Origin: CAZSBB01 sp964605235
GTDB lineage: Bacteria; Planctomycetota; Phycisphaerae; Phycisphaerales; Phycisphaeraceae
Assembly: GCA_964605235.1 (NCBI GenBank)
Contig: CAZSBB010000012.1
Location: forward strand, 65,295 to 129,294
DNA: 64,000 bases
Reading direction: 5' to 3'
Shown: positions 24,635 through 32,888 of the stretch, piece by piece
How the letters are laid out: each line of letters starts with the position of its first letter
Numbering within the stretch: position 1 is the stretch's first letter
Notes under the pieces: model-generated
Seen by the model: the letters and a program-made list of their open reading frames with translations, nothing else
The model's database searches: none
Told to the model about the DNA's origin: nothing
Translations under genes and position numbers: made by a program

Positions 24635-25399
24635 GTGAACACTTCGTCCGAGCAATCCGCTGACGCCGACGGCGCTGGCGCTTTTCGTTATCGTCGCGTG
24701 CTGCTGAAGATCAGCGGCGAGGCCTTTTGTCGTTCCGGCGGATTCGGCGTTGATCCGGATGAACTCAACGTCATTGCCCGGGAAATCGGCAACGCCCACC
24801 ACGGCGGCAAGGTGCAACTGGCGGTGGTCGTCGGCGGGGGCAACATCATCCGCGGCGCCAAGCTCGCGGACGAGGGGCTCATCGACCAGTCCACCGCGGA
24901 CTACATGGGCATGCTCGGCACGGTCATCAACGCCTTGGCGCTCAAGGAAGCGCTCGAGCACATCGGCCACCCGGCGCGCGTGCTCAGCGCCATGAACCTG
25001 ACCGCCGTGGCGGAAACCTTCATCCGCGGGCGGGCGATTCGGCATCTGGAGAAGGGTCGGATTGTTATCTTCGCCGCCGGCACCGGCAATCCGTACTTCA
25101 CCACCGACACCGCCGCGGCGCTCCGCGCCACGGAGATCGCCGCCGACGTGCTGCTCAAAGCCACCAAGGTCGACGGCGTGTACGACAAAGACCCCAAGAA
25201 GCACGCCGACGCCAAGCGGTACGAAGCCCTGACCTTCAAGCAGGCGATCGACCAGCGGCTCAAGATCATGGACCTGACCGCCCTGAGCATGTGCATGGAG
25301 CGCGAACTGCCGGTGGTCGTGTTCAACATGAAACAACCCGGCCACATCGCCGAGGTGGTGCGCGGGGTCAACCACGGCACGCGCGTCGATGCCGACTGA
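24635..25399 (+). CDS. pyrH: UMP kinase
   Basis: A 254-residue amino-acid-kinase-fold enzyme that makes UDP from UMP. Motifs: LLKISGEAF, VVGGGNIIRG, MGMLGTVINALAL, GTGNPYFTTDTAAALRA and KVDGVYDKDPKK. A GTG start is chosen: AGGGA lies 9 bases upstream and the protein then begins about 20 residues before the kinase core. An in-frame TTG 12 codons earlier is less likely. Followed 126 bp later by frr; the usual rpsB-tsf genes are not upstream, which carries the palindrome instead. Confidence 0.95.
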   Translation: MNTSSEQSADADGAGAFRYRRVLLKISGEAFCRSGGFGVDPDELNVIAREIGNAHHGGKVQLAVVVGGGNIIRGAKLADEGLIDQSTADYMGMLGTVINALALKEALEHIGHPARVLSAMNLTAVAETFIRGRAIRHLEKGRIVIFAAGTGNPYFTTDTAAALRATEIAADVLLKATKVDGVYDKDPKKHADAKRYEALTFKQAIDQRLKIMDLTALSMCMERELPVVVFNMKQPGHIAEVVRGVNHGTRVDAD

Positions 25400-25525
25400 T
25401 ACCCTGCGCTGGACAGCCGCCGCTGCACGCAGCGCCCCGCGCTTGCGCCCACCACGGTTAGACTGACTGCAACCGCAATCGCCACGACACGAATTCGGAA
25501 CACTTTCCCGCGCTGGAGACGACAC

Positions 25526-26092
25526 ATGGACCTCGACGAAGCCCTGCTCACCGCTGAAGAAGCCATGGAAAAAGGCGTGGAATACCTGCGCCACGAACTG
25601 CGCGGCGTGCGCACCGGGCGCGCCAGCACCGGCCTGGTGGAGTTCATCAAGATCGAGTACTACGGCTCGATGACCGACCTGCGCCAGCTCGCTTCCATCA
25701 CCATTCCCGAGCCGACGCAATTGCTCATCAAGCCCTTCGACGCCGGCAGCGTGCAGGCGATCATCAAGGGCATTCAGGCGGCGGGGCTGGGCCTCAACCC
25801 CATGGGCGAAGGCAAGCAGATTCGCCTGAACCTGCCGGCGCTCTCGGGCGACCGTCGCCAGCAACTGGTCGGCTCGGTCAAGCAGATGGGCGAACAGGCG
25901 AAGATCACCATCCGCAACGCCCGCCGCGACGGCAACAAGCACATCGACCAGGCCGGCAAGGACAAGAGCCTGGGCGTCAGCGAGGATATGGTCGAGCAGG
26001 CGAAAACCGAAGTGCAGGACCTGGTCAAGAAGTACGAAACCCTGGTGGATGAACTGATCAACGCCAAGATCAAGGAAGTGCAGGAAATCTGA
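25526..26092 (+). CDS. frr: Ribosome recycling factor
   Basis: A 188-residue protein of the normal RRF length. It shows the typical ELRGVRTGRAST in helix 1, then YYGSMTDLRQLASI and IPEPTQLLIKPFD in domain II. The C-terminal helix pair contains ARRDGNKHIDQAGKDK. With EF-G it splits the post-termination ribosome. GGAGACGACAC precedes the ATG. Adjacent to pyrH, the standard neighbour. Confidence 0.97.
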   Translation: MDLDEALLTAEEAMEKGVEYLRHELRGVRTGRASTGLVEFIKIEYYGSMTDLRQLASITIPEPTQLLIKPFDAGSVQAIIKGIQAAGLGLNPMGEGKQIRLNLPALSGDRRQQLVGSVKQMGEQAKITIRNARRDGNKHIDQAGKDKSLGVSEDMVEQAKTEVQDLVKKYETLVDELINAKIKEVQEI

Positions 26093-26255
26093 AGCCGGCG
26101 GCGGCATGGGACCAAGCCTCCCGGACGCCGGCGGGTAAGTCGCAGGCGAATCCGCCGGATGGCCCTGGATGAGCTTTCACTTGGACCTTGGCAAGACGCC
26201 CCCAGCGGTTAGGATAGAGGCGAGCGCAACCCCGCGCGACAGGTGGAGTGGACGA

Positions 26256-27392
26256 ATGGCGATGGGCCCGACGCGATTGCTGCTGACCCTGGGGCTGACG
26301 GCAACCCTGCTGTCGGCGCCGGCGGTGGCTCAGGACGCCGCGCCCGCCGCCGGTTCACCCGCACCCGCACCTGCCGCCTCGCCGCAGCGTCAGGAGCGGC
26401 TGGAGGAAATCCAGGCCCGCAAGGCGCAGAAGGACCGCATTGACAAGGCGGTCGCCCAACTGGTCGCCGAGGCGCGGGACCTGGACCAACTGATTGAGTC
26501 CAAGAATCCGCCGGTGTACAAGCGCCCGCACCCGCTGGTGAAATTGCTCCAGCCCGATGACGCGCTGCCCGTGCTGGTGGAAATGCAGTCGGGGAAGACC
26601 GGCAACAAGTACCTGGACACCTACATCAACTGGCATCTGATGGAAGTGGTCAAGAACGCCAAAGCCTCGGATCTGGAAGAAGCCGGGCGGCAGCTGGTGA
26701 AGTTGATCCAGCAGATGCCCGGGCCGGTGCAGGTCGAAGGCAAGCAGGAATATCGCCACGAGCCGCCCGAGGCTTACGCCGAGTGGAGCAAGCGCTACTA
26801 CTCGCTGCGCAAGGTGGTGGGCTATCCCCCGTATCAGGAATACGTTTATCCGCCCAAATCGCTGGAGCTGATGAGTGCCGCCGAGCGCGCCGCCGGCGAT
26901 AAGACCTGGGCGGAGGCGCAGGAGTGGCGCAGCAAGTTCACCACCATCACCGATCCGCTGGCGGTGGCGTTCAACCGCCGCATCCGGGAGATGAATCAGG
27001 CGCTGCGCGACTACCGCGGCGAACTGGTGTACCAGCTGCTCCGCACCACCGATCCGGCGATGCTCAAGCTGGTCATCCAGGAAATGGAGCGCCAGTGCAA
27101 CACCAAGACCGGCTTCCAGTTCGACCTGCTCAACTACATGTACCTGGCGGCGTTCGACGGCGTGCTCAGCGGCTATAAGCACGCCGACCTCAAGGAAGCC
27201 AGCCAGTTGCTCGAACGCATCGCCCGCAAGGAAGACGCCTGGGTGGAGTATGGCCGCATGCAGCGGAACTTCGCCGACTACGCCTTCCACATGATTTTCA
27301 TGATGCGTGATGAGCAGGGCTTCATCGATCCCCAGGCCCTGGAACCCGACCCATCCATCAAAGCCCACCGCGGGCGCCGAGTGGAGTTTTAA
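26256..27392 (+). CDS. Secreted helical protein of unknown function
   Basis: A 378-residue exported protein. Signal peptide about 1-24 (MAMGPTRLLLTLGL... to AVAQ), an Ala/Pro linker (25-43), then a long, charged, helix-rich domain with a coiled-coil-like start (QERLEEIQARKAQKDRIDKA). I recognise no family. The ATG with GGTGGAG about 8 bases upstream is used rather than the longer frame. Its stop overlaps the start of the DUF4159 protein by one base, so the two are very likely co-translated and may form a complex outside the membrane. Confidence 0.75.
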   Translation: MAMGPTRLLLTLGLTATLLSAPAVAQDAAPAAGSPAPAPAASPQRQERLEEIQARKAQKDRIDKAVAQLVAEARDLDQLIESKNPPVYKRPHPLVKLLQPDDALPVLVEMQSGKTGNKYLDTYINWHLMEVVKNAKASDLEEAGRQLVKLIQQMPGPVQVEGKQEYRHEPPEAYAEWSKRYYSLRKVVGYPPYQEYVYPPKSLELMSAAERAAGDKTWAEAQEWRSKFTTITDPLAVAFNRRIREMNQALRDYRGELVYQLLRTTDPAMLKLVIQEMERQCNTKTGFQFDLLNYMYLAAFDGVLSGYKHADLKEASQLLERIARKEDAWVEYGRMQRNFADYAFHMIFMMRDEQGFIDPQALEPDPSIKAHRGRRVEF

Positions 27393-29764
27393 TGCAGCCG
27401 CGCCCGCTGACAACCCATCGCGCCTGGCGCGGCCTGCTGGGGCTGACGCTGAGCCTGCTCGCAGGATGGTGCGCCCCGCAAGCTCACGCGCAAACCGCCG
27501 CCGCCGGCGCCTATCGTCCCGAAACCCTCACCGTCGAACAGATCGAATCCGCCATTGAACGCGCGGTCGCGGCGGTGTATGACCCCAAGGACGATAAGCT
27601 TCAACCCCGCTACACCCCGCTGCCCGAATATTTCTTCCACTCCAGCCGCTTTCACGTCAACCAGGAAATCCGCAACATGATGGGCAACAACGCCCTGATC
27701 TGCTGGGCGTTGCTGGCGTGCGGCGAAAGCTATCAGAACCCCGACATCTACAAGCGGCTCAACTGGGTGCTCTCCTCCGACCAGCCGCAGACCTACGGCC
27801 GGGCGATGCGCCTGCAGATGCTCGCCGAGCTGCCCCGCTCCCGCTGGGCGCCCTGGGTGCATCGGGATTCGGTCTGGCTAACCGCCGCGATGACCGATCA
27901 GGGCAACTTCGACGACGACTACTTCGGCAAGCCCGTGACCGGCTGGGGCGACAACGCCAACGGGCAATACGGCGTGCTGGGGCTGTGGGGCGCCGCCCGC
28001 TCGGGTTATCCCATCAAAGCAGAACTCTGGAAAGCGGTGGAGAATTACTGGACCGCCGCCCAGCAGCCGGTCAAAGGCGACAACACCCCCGCCGGCTGGG
28101 CGGTTTACAGCTTTGCCGCCAAAACCTCCAACAATCAGAACGAGAACACCTTCAATCGCCGCATCTCCGGCCCGATGACCGCCGGCGGCGTCGCGGTGCT
28201 GGGCCTGGCGGAACGCTACCTGCGCGGCCCACGCATGACCGCCGTGGGTGAACAGCACCTGTCCGAGTCGCTGCGCCGCGGCCTGCGCTATCTCGATCAG
28301 AACTTTTCGCTCGCGGACAAAGCCGAGGAATCCGATCCCTATTACTACTACTGGACCATGCAGCGCGTGGTGCAGGCCAGCGGGTATCGCTCTTTCAACG
28401 GCGTGGACATCTTCCGCGATGTCACCGCCAAGATGCTCAACGAACAGGACGCCAAAGGCACGTGGACCGGGCCCAAGGGTCGTTTGCTCGCCACCGCGTT
28501 CGCCTTGCTGTATCTCTCCCGCGCGTATGACCCGATCGCCATCAGCAAGCTGCGCTGGAGCGTTGGTCCCGACAAGACCGCCGGGCCGTGGAACAATCGC
28601 CCGCACGACCTGTGGAACTTCGCGGACTACATCAGCGACCTGTATGAGTACACCAGCAGTTGGCAGATCGCCGAGGTGGACTTGCCCGCCTACTCGCTGA
28701 TCGAGTCGCCGCTGCTGTGGCTGGCGACCCATGAAGGGTTCAATTTCAGCGCTCAGCAGCTCAAGAACCTGCGCGAGTATCTCGACGCCGGCGGCATGCT
28801 GCTGATCAATCCGGACAAGATCACCCCGGAGGTGGGCCAGAGCGTGACCAAGCTGGTCGAGGCGCTGTACCCCGGCGCCAAGATGGAGCGGGTCAAGCCT
28901 GACCATGACTTCTACAGCCTGCATCAGAAGCTGCGGGCGCCGGTGCCCATGCAGATGGTGGACAACGGCATTCGGCCGCTGATCCTTTACTTCCAGCGCG
29001 ACCTGGGCGAAGGTCTGCAGGAGAACGATGTCGTCACCGGCGACAGCTTCCGGTTGCTGTCGAATATCTATCTATATGCCGTGGGCCTGAACTACCGCCG
29101 CGCCCGGCTGGTGAACAACCTGGTGCCACTGCTCCAACCCAATGCCTCCCGGCAGATTGCGGGGGCGCGGATCAAGCACACCGGCAATTACGATCCTGAA
29201 CCGGGCGCCATGACCCAGTTGCACAACCTGCTGGCGAACGAGCATGGGGTGAACTTCAAGGTCGAGGCCGTGGCGGGCGCGGGGCTGACTTCCGCGCAGC
29301 GCATCGCGTTCCTGTCCACCACGGGCGACGGCGTGCTGGAGCCCGCCGACGCCGCGGCGATCCGCAAGTGGGTCGAAGCCGGCGGTCTGCTGGTGGTCGA
29401 CGCCGCCGGCGGTTCGAGCGACGCCGCCAGGAACGCCGAGGTGATGCTCAACGCCGTTTTCCCGGACGCGCCCAAAGCGCCCCTGAGCACCGAAGCCCCC
29501 CTCATCACTGGCGATCGGCTGCCCAAGGGCTATGACTGCCGCTATGTGCGCTTCCGCAACTTCGCCCTCAAGAGCATGGGCCCGGTCAATCGGCCTCGTC
29601 TGCAGGCGGTGATGGTCGGCGACCGCGTCGGGGCGCTGTTGTCCAACGAAGACCTGACCTGCGGCCTGGCGGGGCTCGACCACTGGCGCATCTTCGGCTA
29701 CACCCCGCAGACCAGCCGCGAACTGGTCATCAATGCCGTGCTCAATGCCGCGATGATCCGCTGA
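27392..29764 (+). CDS. Secreted terpenoid-cyclase-fold protein with DUF4159
   Basis: A 790-residue exported protein; signal peptide about 1-33 (ends APQAHAQ). Residues about 40-400 have the alpha/alpha-toroid look of squalene-cyclase/prenyltransferase-like proteins (repeated helical pairs; NALICWALLACGESYQNP, GGVAVLGLAERYL, YYYYWTMQRV). No cyclase DxDD motif is evident, so catalysis of that type is unlikely. From about 425 comes DUF4159 (WNFADYISDLYEYTSSWQ, LIESPLLWLATHEGFNFS, LREYLDAGGMLLINPDK), a class-I-glutamine-amidotransferase-like fold; a second similar fold may cover about 590-720 (RKWVEAGGLLVVDAAGG). Function unknown. ATG overlaps the upstream stop by 1 bp. Confidence 0.8.
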   Translation: MQPRPLTTHRAWRGLLGLTLSLLAGWCAPQAHAQTAAAGAYRPETLTVEQIESAIERAVAAVYDPKDDKLQPRYTPLPEYFFHSSRFHVNQEIRNMMGNNALICWALLACGESYQNPDIYKRLNWVLSSDQPQTYGRAMRLQMLAELPRSRWAPWVHRDSVWLTAAMTDQGNFDDDYFGKPVTGWGDNANGQYGVLGLWGAARSGYPIKAELWKAVENYWTAAQQPVKGDNTPAGWAVYSFAAKTSNNQNENTFNRRISGPMTAGGVAVLGLAERYLRGPRMTAVGEQHLSESLRRGLRYLDQNFSLADKAEESDPYYYYWTMQRVVQASGYRSFNGVDIFRDVTAKMLNEQDAKGTWTGPKGRLLATAFALLYLSRAYDPIAISKLRWSVGPDKTAGPWNNRPHDLWNFADYISDLYEYTSSWQIAEVDLPAYSLIESPLLWLATHEGFNFSAQQLKNLREYLDAGGMLLINPDKITPEVGQSVTKLVEALYPGAKMERVKPDHDFYSLHQKLRAPVPMQMVDNGIRPLILYFQRDLGEGLQENDVVTGDSFRLLSNIYLYAVGLNYRRARLVNNLVPLLQPNASRQIAGARIKHTGNYDPEPGAMTQLHNLLANEHGVNFKVEAVAGAGLTSAQRIAFLSTTGDGVLEPADAAAIRKWVEAGGLLVVDAAGGSSDAARNAEVMLNAVFPDAPKAPLSTEAPLITGDRLPKGYDCRYVRFRNFALKSMGPVNRPRLQAVMVGDRVGALLSNEDLTCGLAGLDHWRIFGYTPQTSRELVINAVLNAAMIR

Positions 29765-29796
29765 GCCGGGCGCGGCGGCTTCTCCACGGACGGACC

Positions 29797-31143
29797 ATGA
29801 ATATCGTCATCTGCGGTGCGGGCGAAGTCGGGCGACATGCCGCCGAGGTGCTCGGCGCGGACCGCCACGCCAACGTCACCGTCATTGATCCCCAGCAACA
29901 CAAGCTCAGCCTGCTCGAGGAAAACCTCGACGTGCGCACCCTGCTGGGCAGCGGCACCCATGCCGACCTGCTCGCCGAAGCCGGCTGCGAGAACGCCGAC
30001 CTCTTCCTGGCGGCAACCCACATCGACGAGATCAACCTGCTCTCGGCGACCCTGGCGAAAATGGTCGGCGCCCGCTGCACCATCGCCCGCGTCCATCACA
30101 GCGCCTACTTTGAAAACCATGGACTCGACTACGCCACCAAGCTGGGCATCGACCACCTGGTCTGCCCCGAATACTCCACCGCCAGCGAGATCGCCCAGTC
30201 GCTGCGCACGCCCGGCGCCCTGGCGATGGAGCGTTTCGCCGGCGGGCGGATCGAGATGCACCAGCTCCCCGTCTCGCGCGGGGCGCCGGCGGTGGGCAAG
30301 CCGCTGATGAGTTTGAACCTGCCCCACTCCACACGCATCTGCCTGATCGAACGCGAAGGCAAGACCTTCCTGCCCGATGGTCAGACGGCGGTGGAACCGG
30401 GCGATGTGGTGACGCTCATCGGCGACCGCGCGACCTTCGACACCGCTTGTCGCCTGATGGACCGCGACGCGGCGCGGCGGCGGCGGGTCATCATCATGGG
30501 CGGCACCGGCATGGGCGTGTGGTTGTGTCGCGCCCTGCGCAGCCGGGGGTTTTCCATTCGATTGCTTGAATCCGATCGCCGGCGCGCCGAGGAACTGGCC
30601 GCCAAGCTGGATTGGGTCACCGTGCTGGTGGCGGATGTGCACGACGAGCATCTGCTGGAAGAGGAGCAGGTCGATCAACTGGATGCTTTCGTCGCCCTGA
30701 CCGACGACGACGAGCAGAACATTCTCGCCGCCGCCCGCGCCAAGAGCATGGGCGCCAGGGAAGCGGTGGCGGTGCTGCAGCGCGGCACGTATCTGCACCT
30801 GATCCGTCACGTCGGCATCGACCGCGCGTTTTCCCCGCGCGTGGCGGCGGTCACCCAGGTGCAGCAGCTGCTCGACACCCGCGCCCTGCGGCATCTGGCG
30901 TCGCTGGAGCCGGGCGTCGCCGAGGCGTACCAGATTCGCGTGGACGCCGAGCGCGCCCCGGCGGTGGGTTCCCCGCTGCGCGAAGTGCATTTTCCCATGC
31001 GGCTGATGATTGCCGTGGTGCAGCGCGGCGATCAGGCGTTCGTGCCCAACGCCACCGACCGCATCGAGCGTGGCGACACGCTGGTGGTCATCACCCCCAC
31101 CCGCAGTGAAAGCGAACTGCGCAAGCTCTTTGGCGTCCGCTGA
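29797..31143 (+). CDS. trkA: Trk system potassium uptake regulator TrkA
   Basis: A 448-residue cytosolic gating subunit, two tandem RCK modules. First Rossmann motif CGAGEVGRHAAEVL (6-19), second MGGTGMGVWLCRAL (about 233-246), each followed by an RCK_C domain. NAD(H) binding opens or closes the TrkH channel. Its stop is 2 bp before the trkH ATG, so they form one unit. The full-length two-module form matches enteric TrkA rather than the half-length KtrA. Confidence 0.94.
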   Translation: MNIVICGAGEVGRHAAEVLGADRHANVTVIDPQQHKLSLLEENLDVRTLLGSGTHADLLAEAGCENADLFLAATHIDEINLLSATLAKMVGARCTIARVHHSAYFENHGLDYATKLGIDHLVCPEYSTASEIAQSLRTPGALAMERFAGGRIEMHQLPVSRGAPAVGKPLMSLNLPHSTRICLIEREGKTFLPDGQTAVEPGDVVTLIGDRATFDTACRLMDRDAARRRRVIIMGGTGMGVWLCRALRSRGFSIRLLESDRRRAEELAAKLDWVTVLVADVHDEHLLEEEQVDQLDAFVALTDDDEQNILAAARAKSMGAREAVAVLQRGTYLHLIRHVGIDRAFSPRVAAVTQVQQLLDTRALRHLASLEPGVAEAYQIRVDAERAPAVGSPLREVHFPMRLMIAVVQRGDQAFVPNATDRIERGDTLVVITPTRSESELRKLFGVR

Positions 31144-31145
31144 CG

Positions 31146-32684
31146 ATGAACTACCGCTTTGTCATGCGACAACTCGGCCTGCTGCTGCTGGTGCTCAGCG
31201 CCACCGTGCTGCTGACCGCCGCCCTGAGCTGGCTGGTGTGGGGCGATGGGCAGCCCAGTGACTGGCACGCCGAGCTGGCGCTGCTGATCTCCGGCGGCAT
31301 CGGCGCCGGCGGCGGCGTGCTGCTGCTGCTGATCGGGCGCGGCGGGAGCAGTCGCCTCGGCCGGCGCGAAGCCATGCTGCTGGTCGCCCTGAGCTGGCTC
31401 ATCGGCGCGGCGCTGGCGGGCTTGCCCTTCAACCTCTGGGCCCGGCTGGAACCGACCGCCGGCCCGCAGCACCCGTTCCACCACTTCGTCGCCTGCTACT
31501 TCGAAGCCATGAGCGGGCTCACCACCACCGGCGCCACCGTGCTGAGCAATATCGAAGTCCTGCCGCATAGCCTGCTGTTCTGGCGGGCGCTGACCCATTG
31601 GCTGGGCGGCCTGGGCATCGTCGTGCTCTTCGTGGCGGTGCTGCCGTCCCTGGGCGTGGGCGGCAAACGCCTGTTCCAGTTCGAATCGCCCGGCCCGAAA
31701 CAGCCCGGCGTCACCGCCCGCATTCAGGAAACGGCGCGCATGCTCTGGCTGATTTACGTCGGCCTGACCATCGCCCAGACCGTCGCCCTGCGCCTCTGCG
31801 GCATGACCTGGTTCGACGCGGTGTGCCACACCTTCGCCACCCTCGCCACCGGCGGGTTCAGCACCCACAACGCCTCCGTCGGCCACTACGACGGCTTTGG
31901 CGTGCCCCTGGTCATCATCATCTTCATGGTCATCGCCGGCGGTAACTTCGGGCTGTACTACCAGCTCCTGCGCGGCGAGTTCAAACGCGTGTTCCAGGAC
32001 CCCGAGCTGCGCCTCTACCTGGCGATCCTCACCTTCGCCTCCGTGCTGGTGGCGGCCAACGTGTATGAGCTGTGGCACGTCTCCACCCGCGGCCACAAGC
32101 TCGAACCCAACGTCGCCACCGCCGTGCTGCACAGCGTCTTTCAGGTCGTCTCCATCCAGACCACCACCGGCTTCTGCTCGGTTGATTTCGACCTCTGGGG
32201 CTATCTGCCCAAGATGACCCTCGTGCTGCTCATGTTCGTCGGCGGCTGTGCCGGGTCCACCGGCGGGGGCATCAAGGTCATTCGCCTGCTGATCGGCTTC
32301 AAGGTGATTCTCAGCGAAATCCGCCGGGTGTTTCGCCCCCAGGCGATCGTGCCCGTGCGCGTGGGCCACTCGGCTGTCGATGCCGACGCGCGCCAGAACG
32401 CCCTGGTCTACATCCTGCTCATCGTGCTGCTGGCGCTGGGCGGCGGCATTGCCCTGATGATCCTCGAAGCGCCCCAGCGCATCGACTTCACCACCGCTCT
32501 GACCGCCAGCATCGCCACGCTCAACAACATCGGCCCCGGCCTGGCGCGCGTGGGGGCGATCCAGAACTTCGGCTGGTTCTCCCCGCCCAGCCTCATCGTC
32601 ATGAGCCTGCTGATGGCGCTGGGCCGCCTGGAGGTGTTCGTGCTCGCGGTGCTGTGCGTGCCGAGTTTCTGGCGCACCAACTAA
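31146..32684 (+). CDS. trkH: Potassium uptake protein TrkH
   Basis: A 512-residue channel-type membrane protein. Selectivity-filter segments appear as SGLTTTGATVL, FATLATGGFST, QTTTGFCSVDF and ATLNNIGPGL, the four P-loops of the SKT family. GGCAGSTGGGIKVIRLL is also typical, as is HWLGGLGIVVLFVAVLP. It moves K+ (and some Na+) into the cell under control of TrkA. Last gene of the 26-32.7 kb block; followed by palindromic repeats. Confidence 0.95.
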   Translation: MNYRFVMRQLGLLLLVLSATVLLTAALSWLVWGDGQPSDWHAELALLISGGIGAGGGVLLLLIGRGGSSRLGRREAMLLVALSWLIGAALAGLPFNLWARLEPTAGPQHPFHHFVACYFEAMSGLTTTGATVLSNIEVLPHSLLFWRALTHWLGGLGIVVLFVAVLPSLGVGGKRLFQFESPGPKQPGVTARIQETARMLWLIYVGLTIAQTVALRLCGMTWFDAVCHTFATLATGGFSTHNASVGHYDGFGVPLVIIIFMVIAGGNFGLYYQLLRGEFKRVFQDPELRLYLAILTFASVLVAANVYELWHVSTRGHKLEPNVATAVLHSVFQVVSIQTTTGFCSVDFDLWGYLPKMTLVLLMFVGGCAGSTGGGIKVIRLLIGFKVILSEIRRVFRPQAIVPVRVGHSAVDADARQNALVYILLIVLLALGGGIALMILEAPQRIDFTTALTASIATLNNIGPGLARVGAIQNFGWFSPPSLIVMSLLMALGRLEVFVLAVLCVPSFWRTN

Positions 32685-32689
32685 CCTAC

Positions 32690-32812
32690 GGAATGCATCC
32701 CCCGGCAGAGCCGGGGGCTAACGGATGCAACGACCATCCCTCCCATTAGCCCCGGGCTCTACCCGGGGATTCCCCCCCGCCCGGAAGTTCCCCCCGGATG
32801 TATCCCCCGGTT
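32690..32812. repeat. Palindromes of the TTAGCCCC type plus CCCCGGAA repeats
   Basis: CCCCCGGC-AGA-GCCGGGGG (32699-32717) is flanked by GCAT/ATGC, so the whole 32694-32728 segment can fold. A second palindrome TTAGCCCCGGGCTCTACCCG + GGG follows (32746-32768), then CCGGAAGTTCCCCCCGG and TCCCCCGG units of the 11-12-mer family. This lies downstream of trkH and could serve as a transcription end. Confidence 0.8.
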
Positions 32813-32888
32813 TTTTCAACGCCGATTATCCGTCGGCCGCGCTTTGCGGTAGCTTGCTGGCTCCGTTCGATTTCACAGGAGTGGTTTC

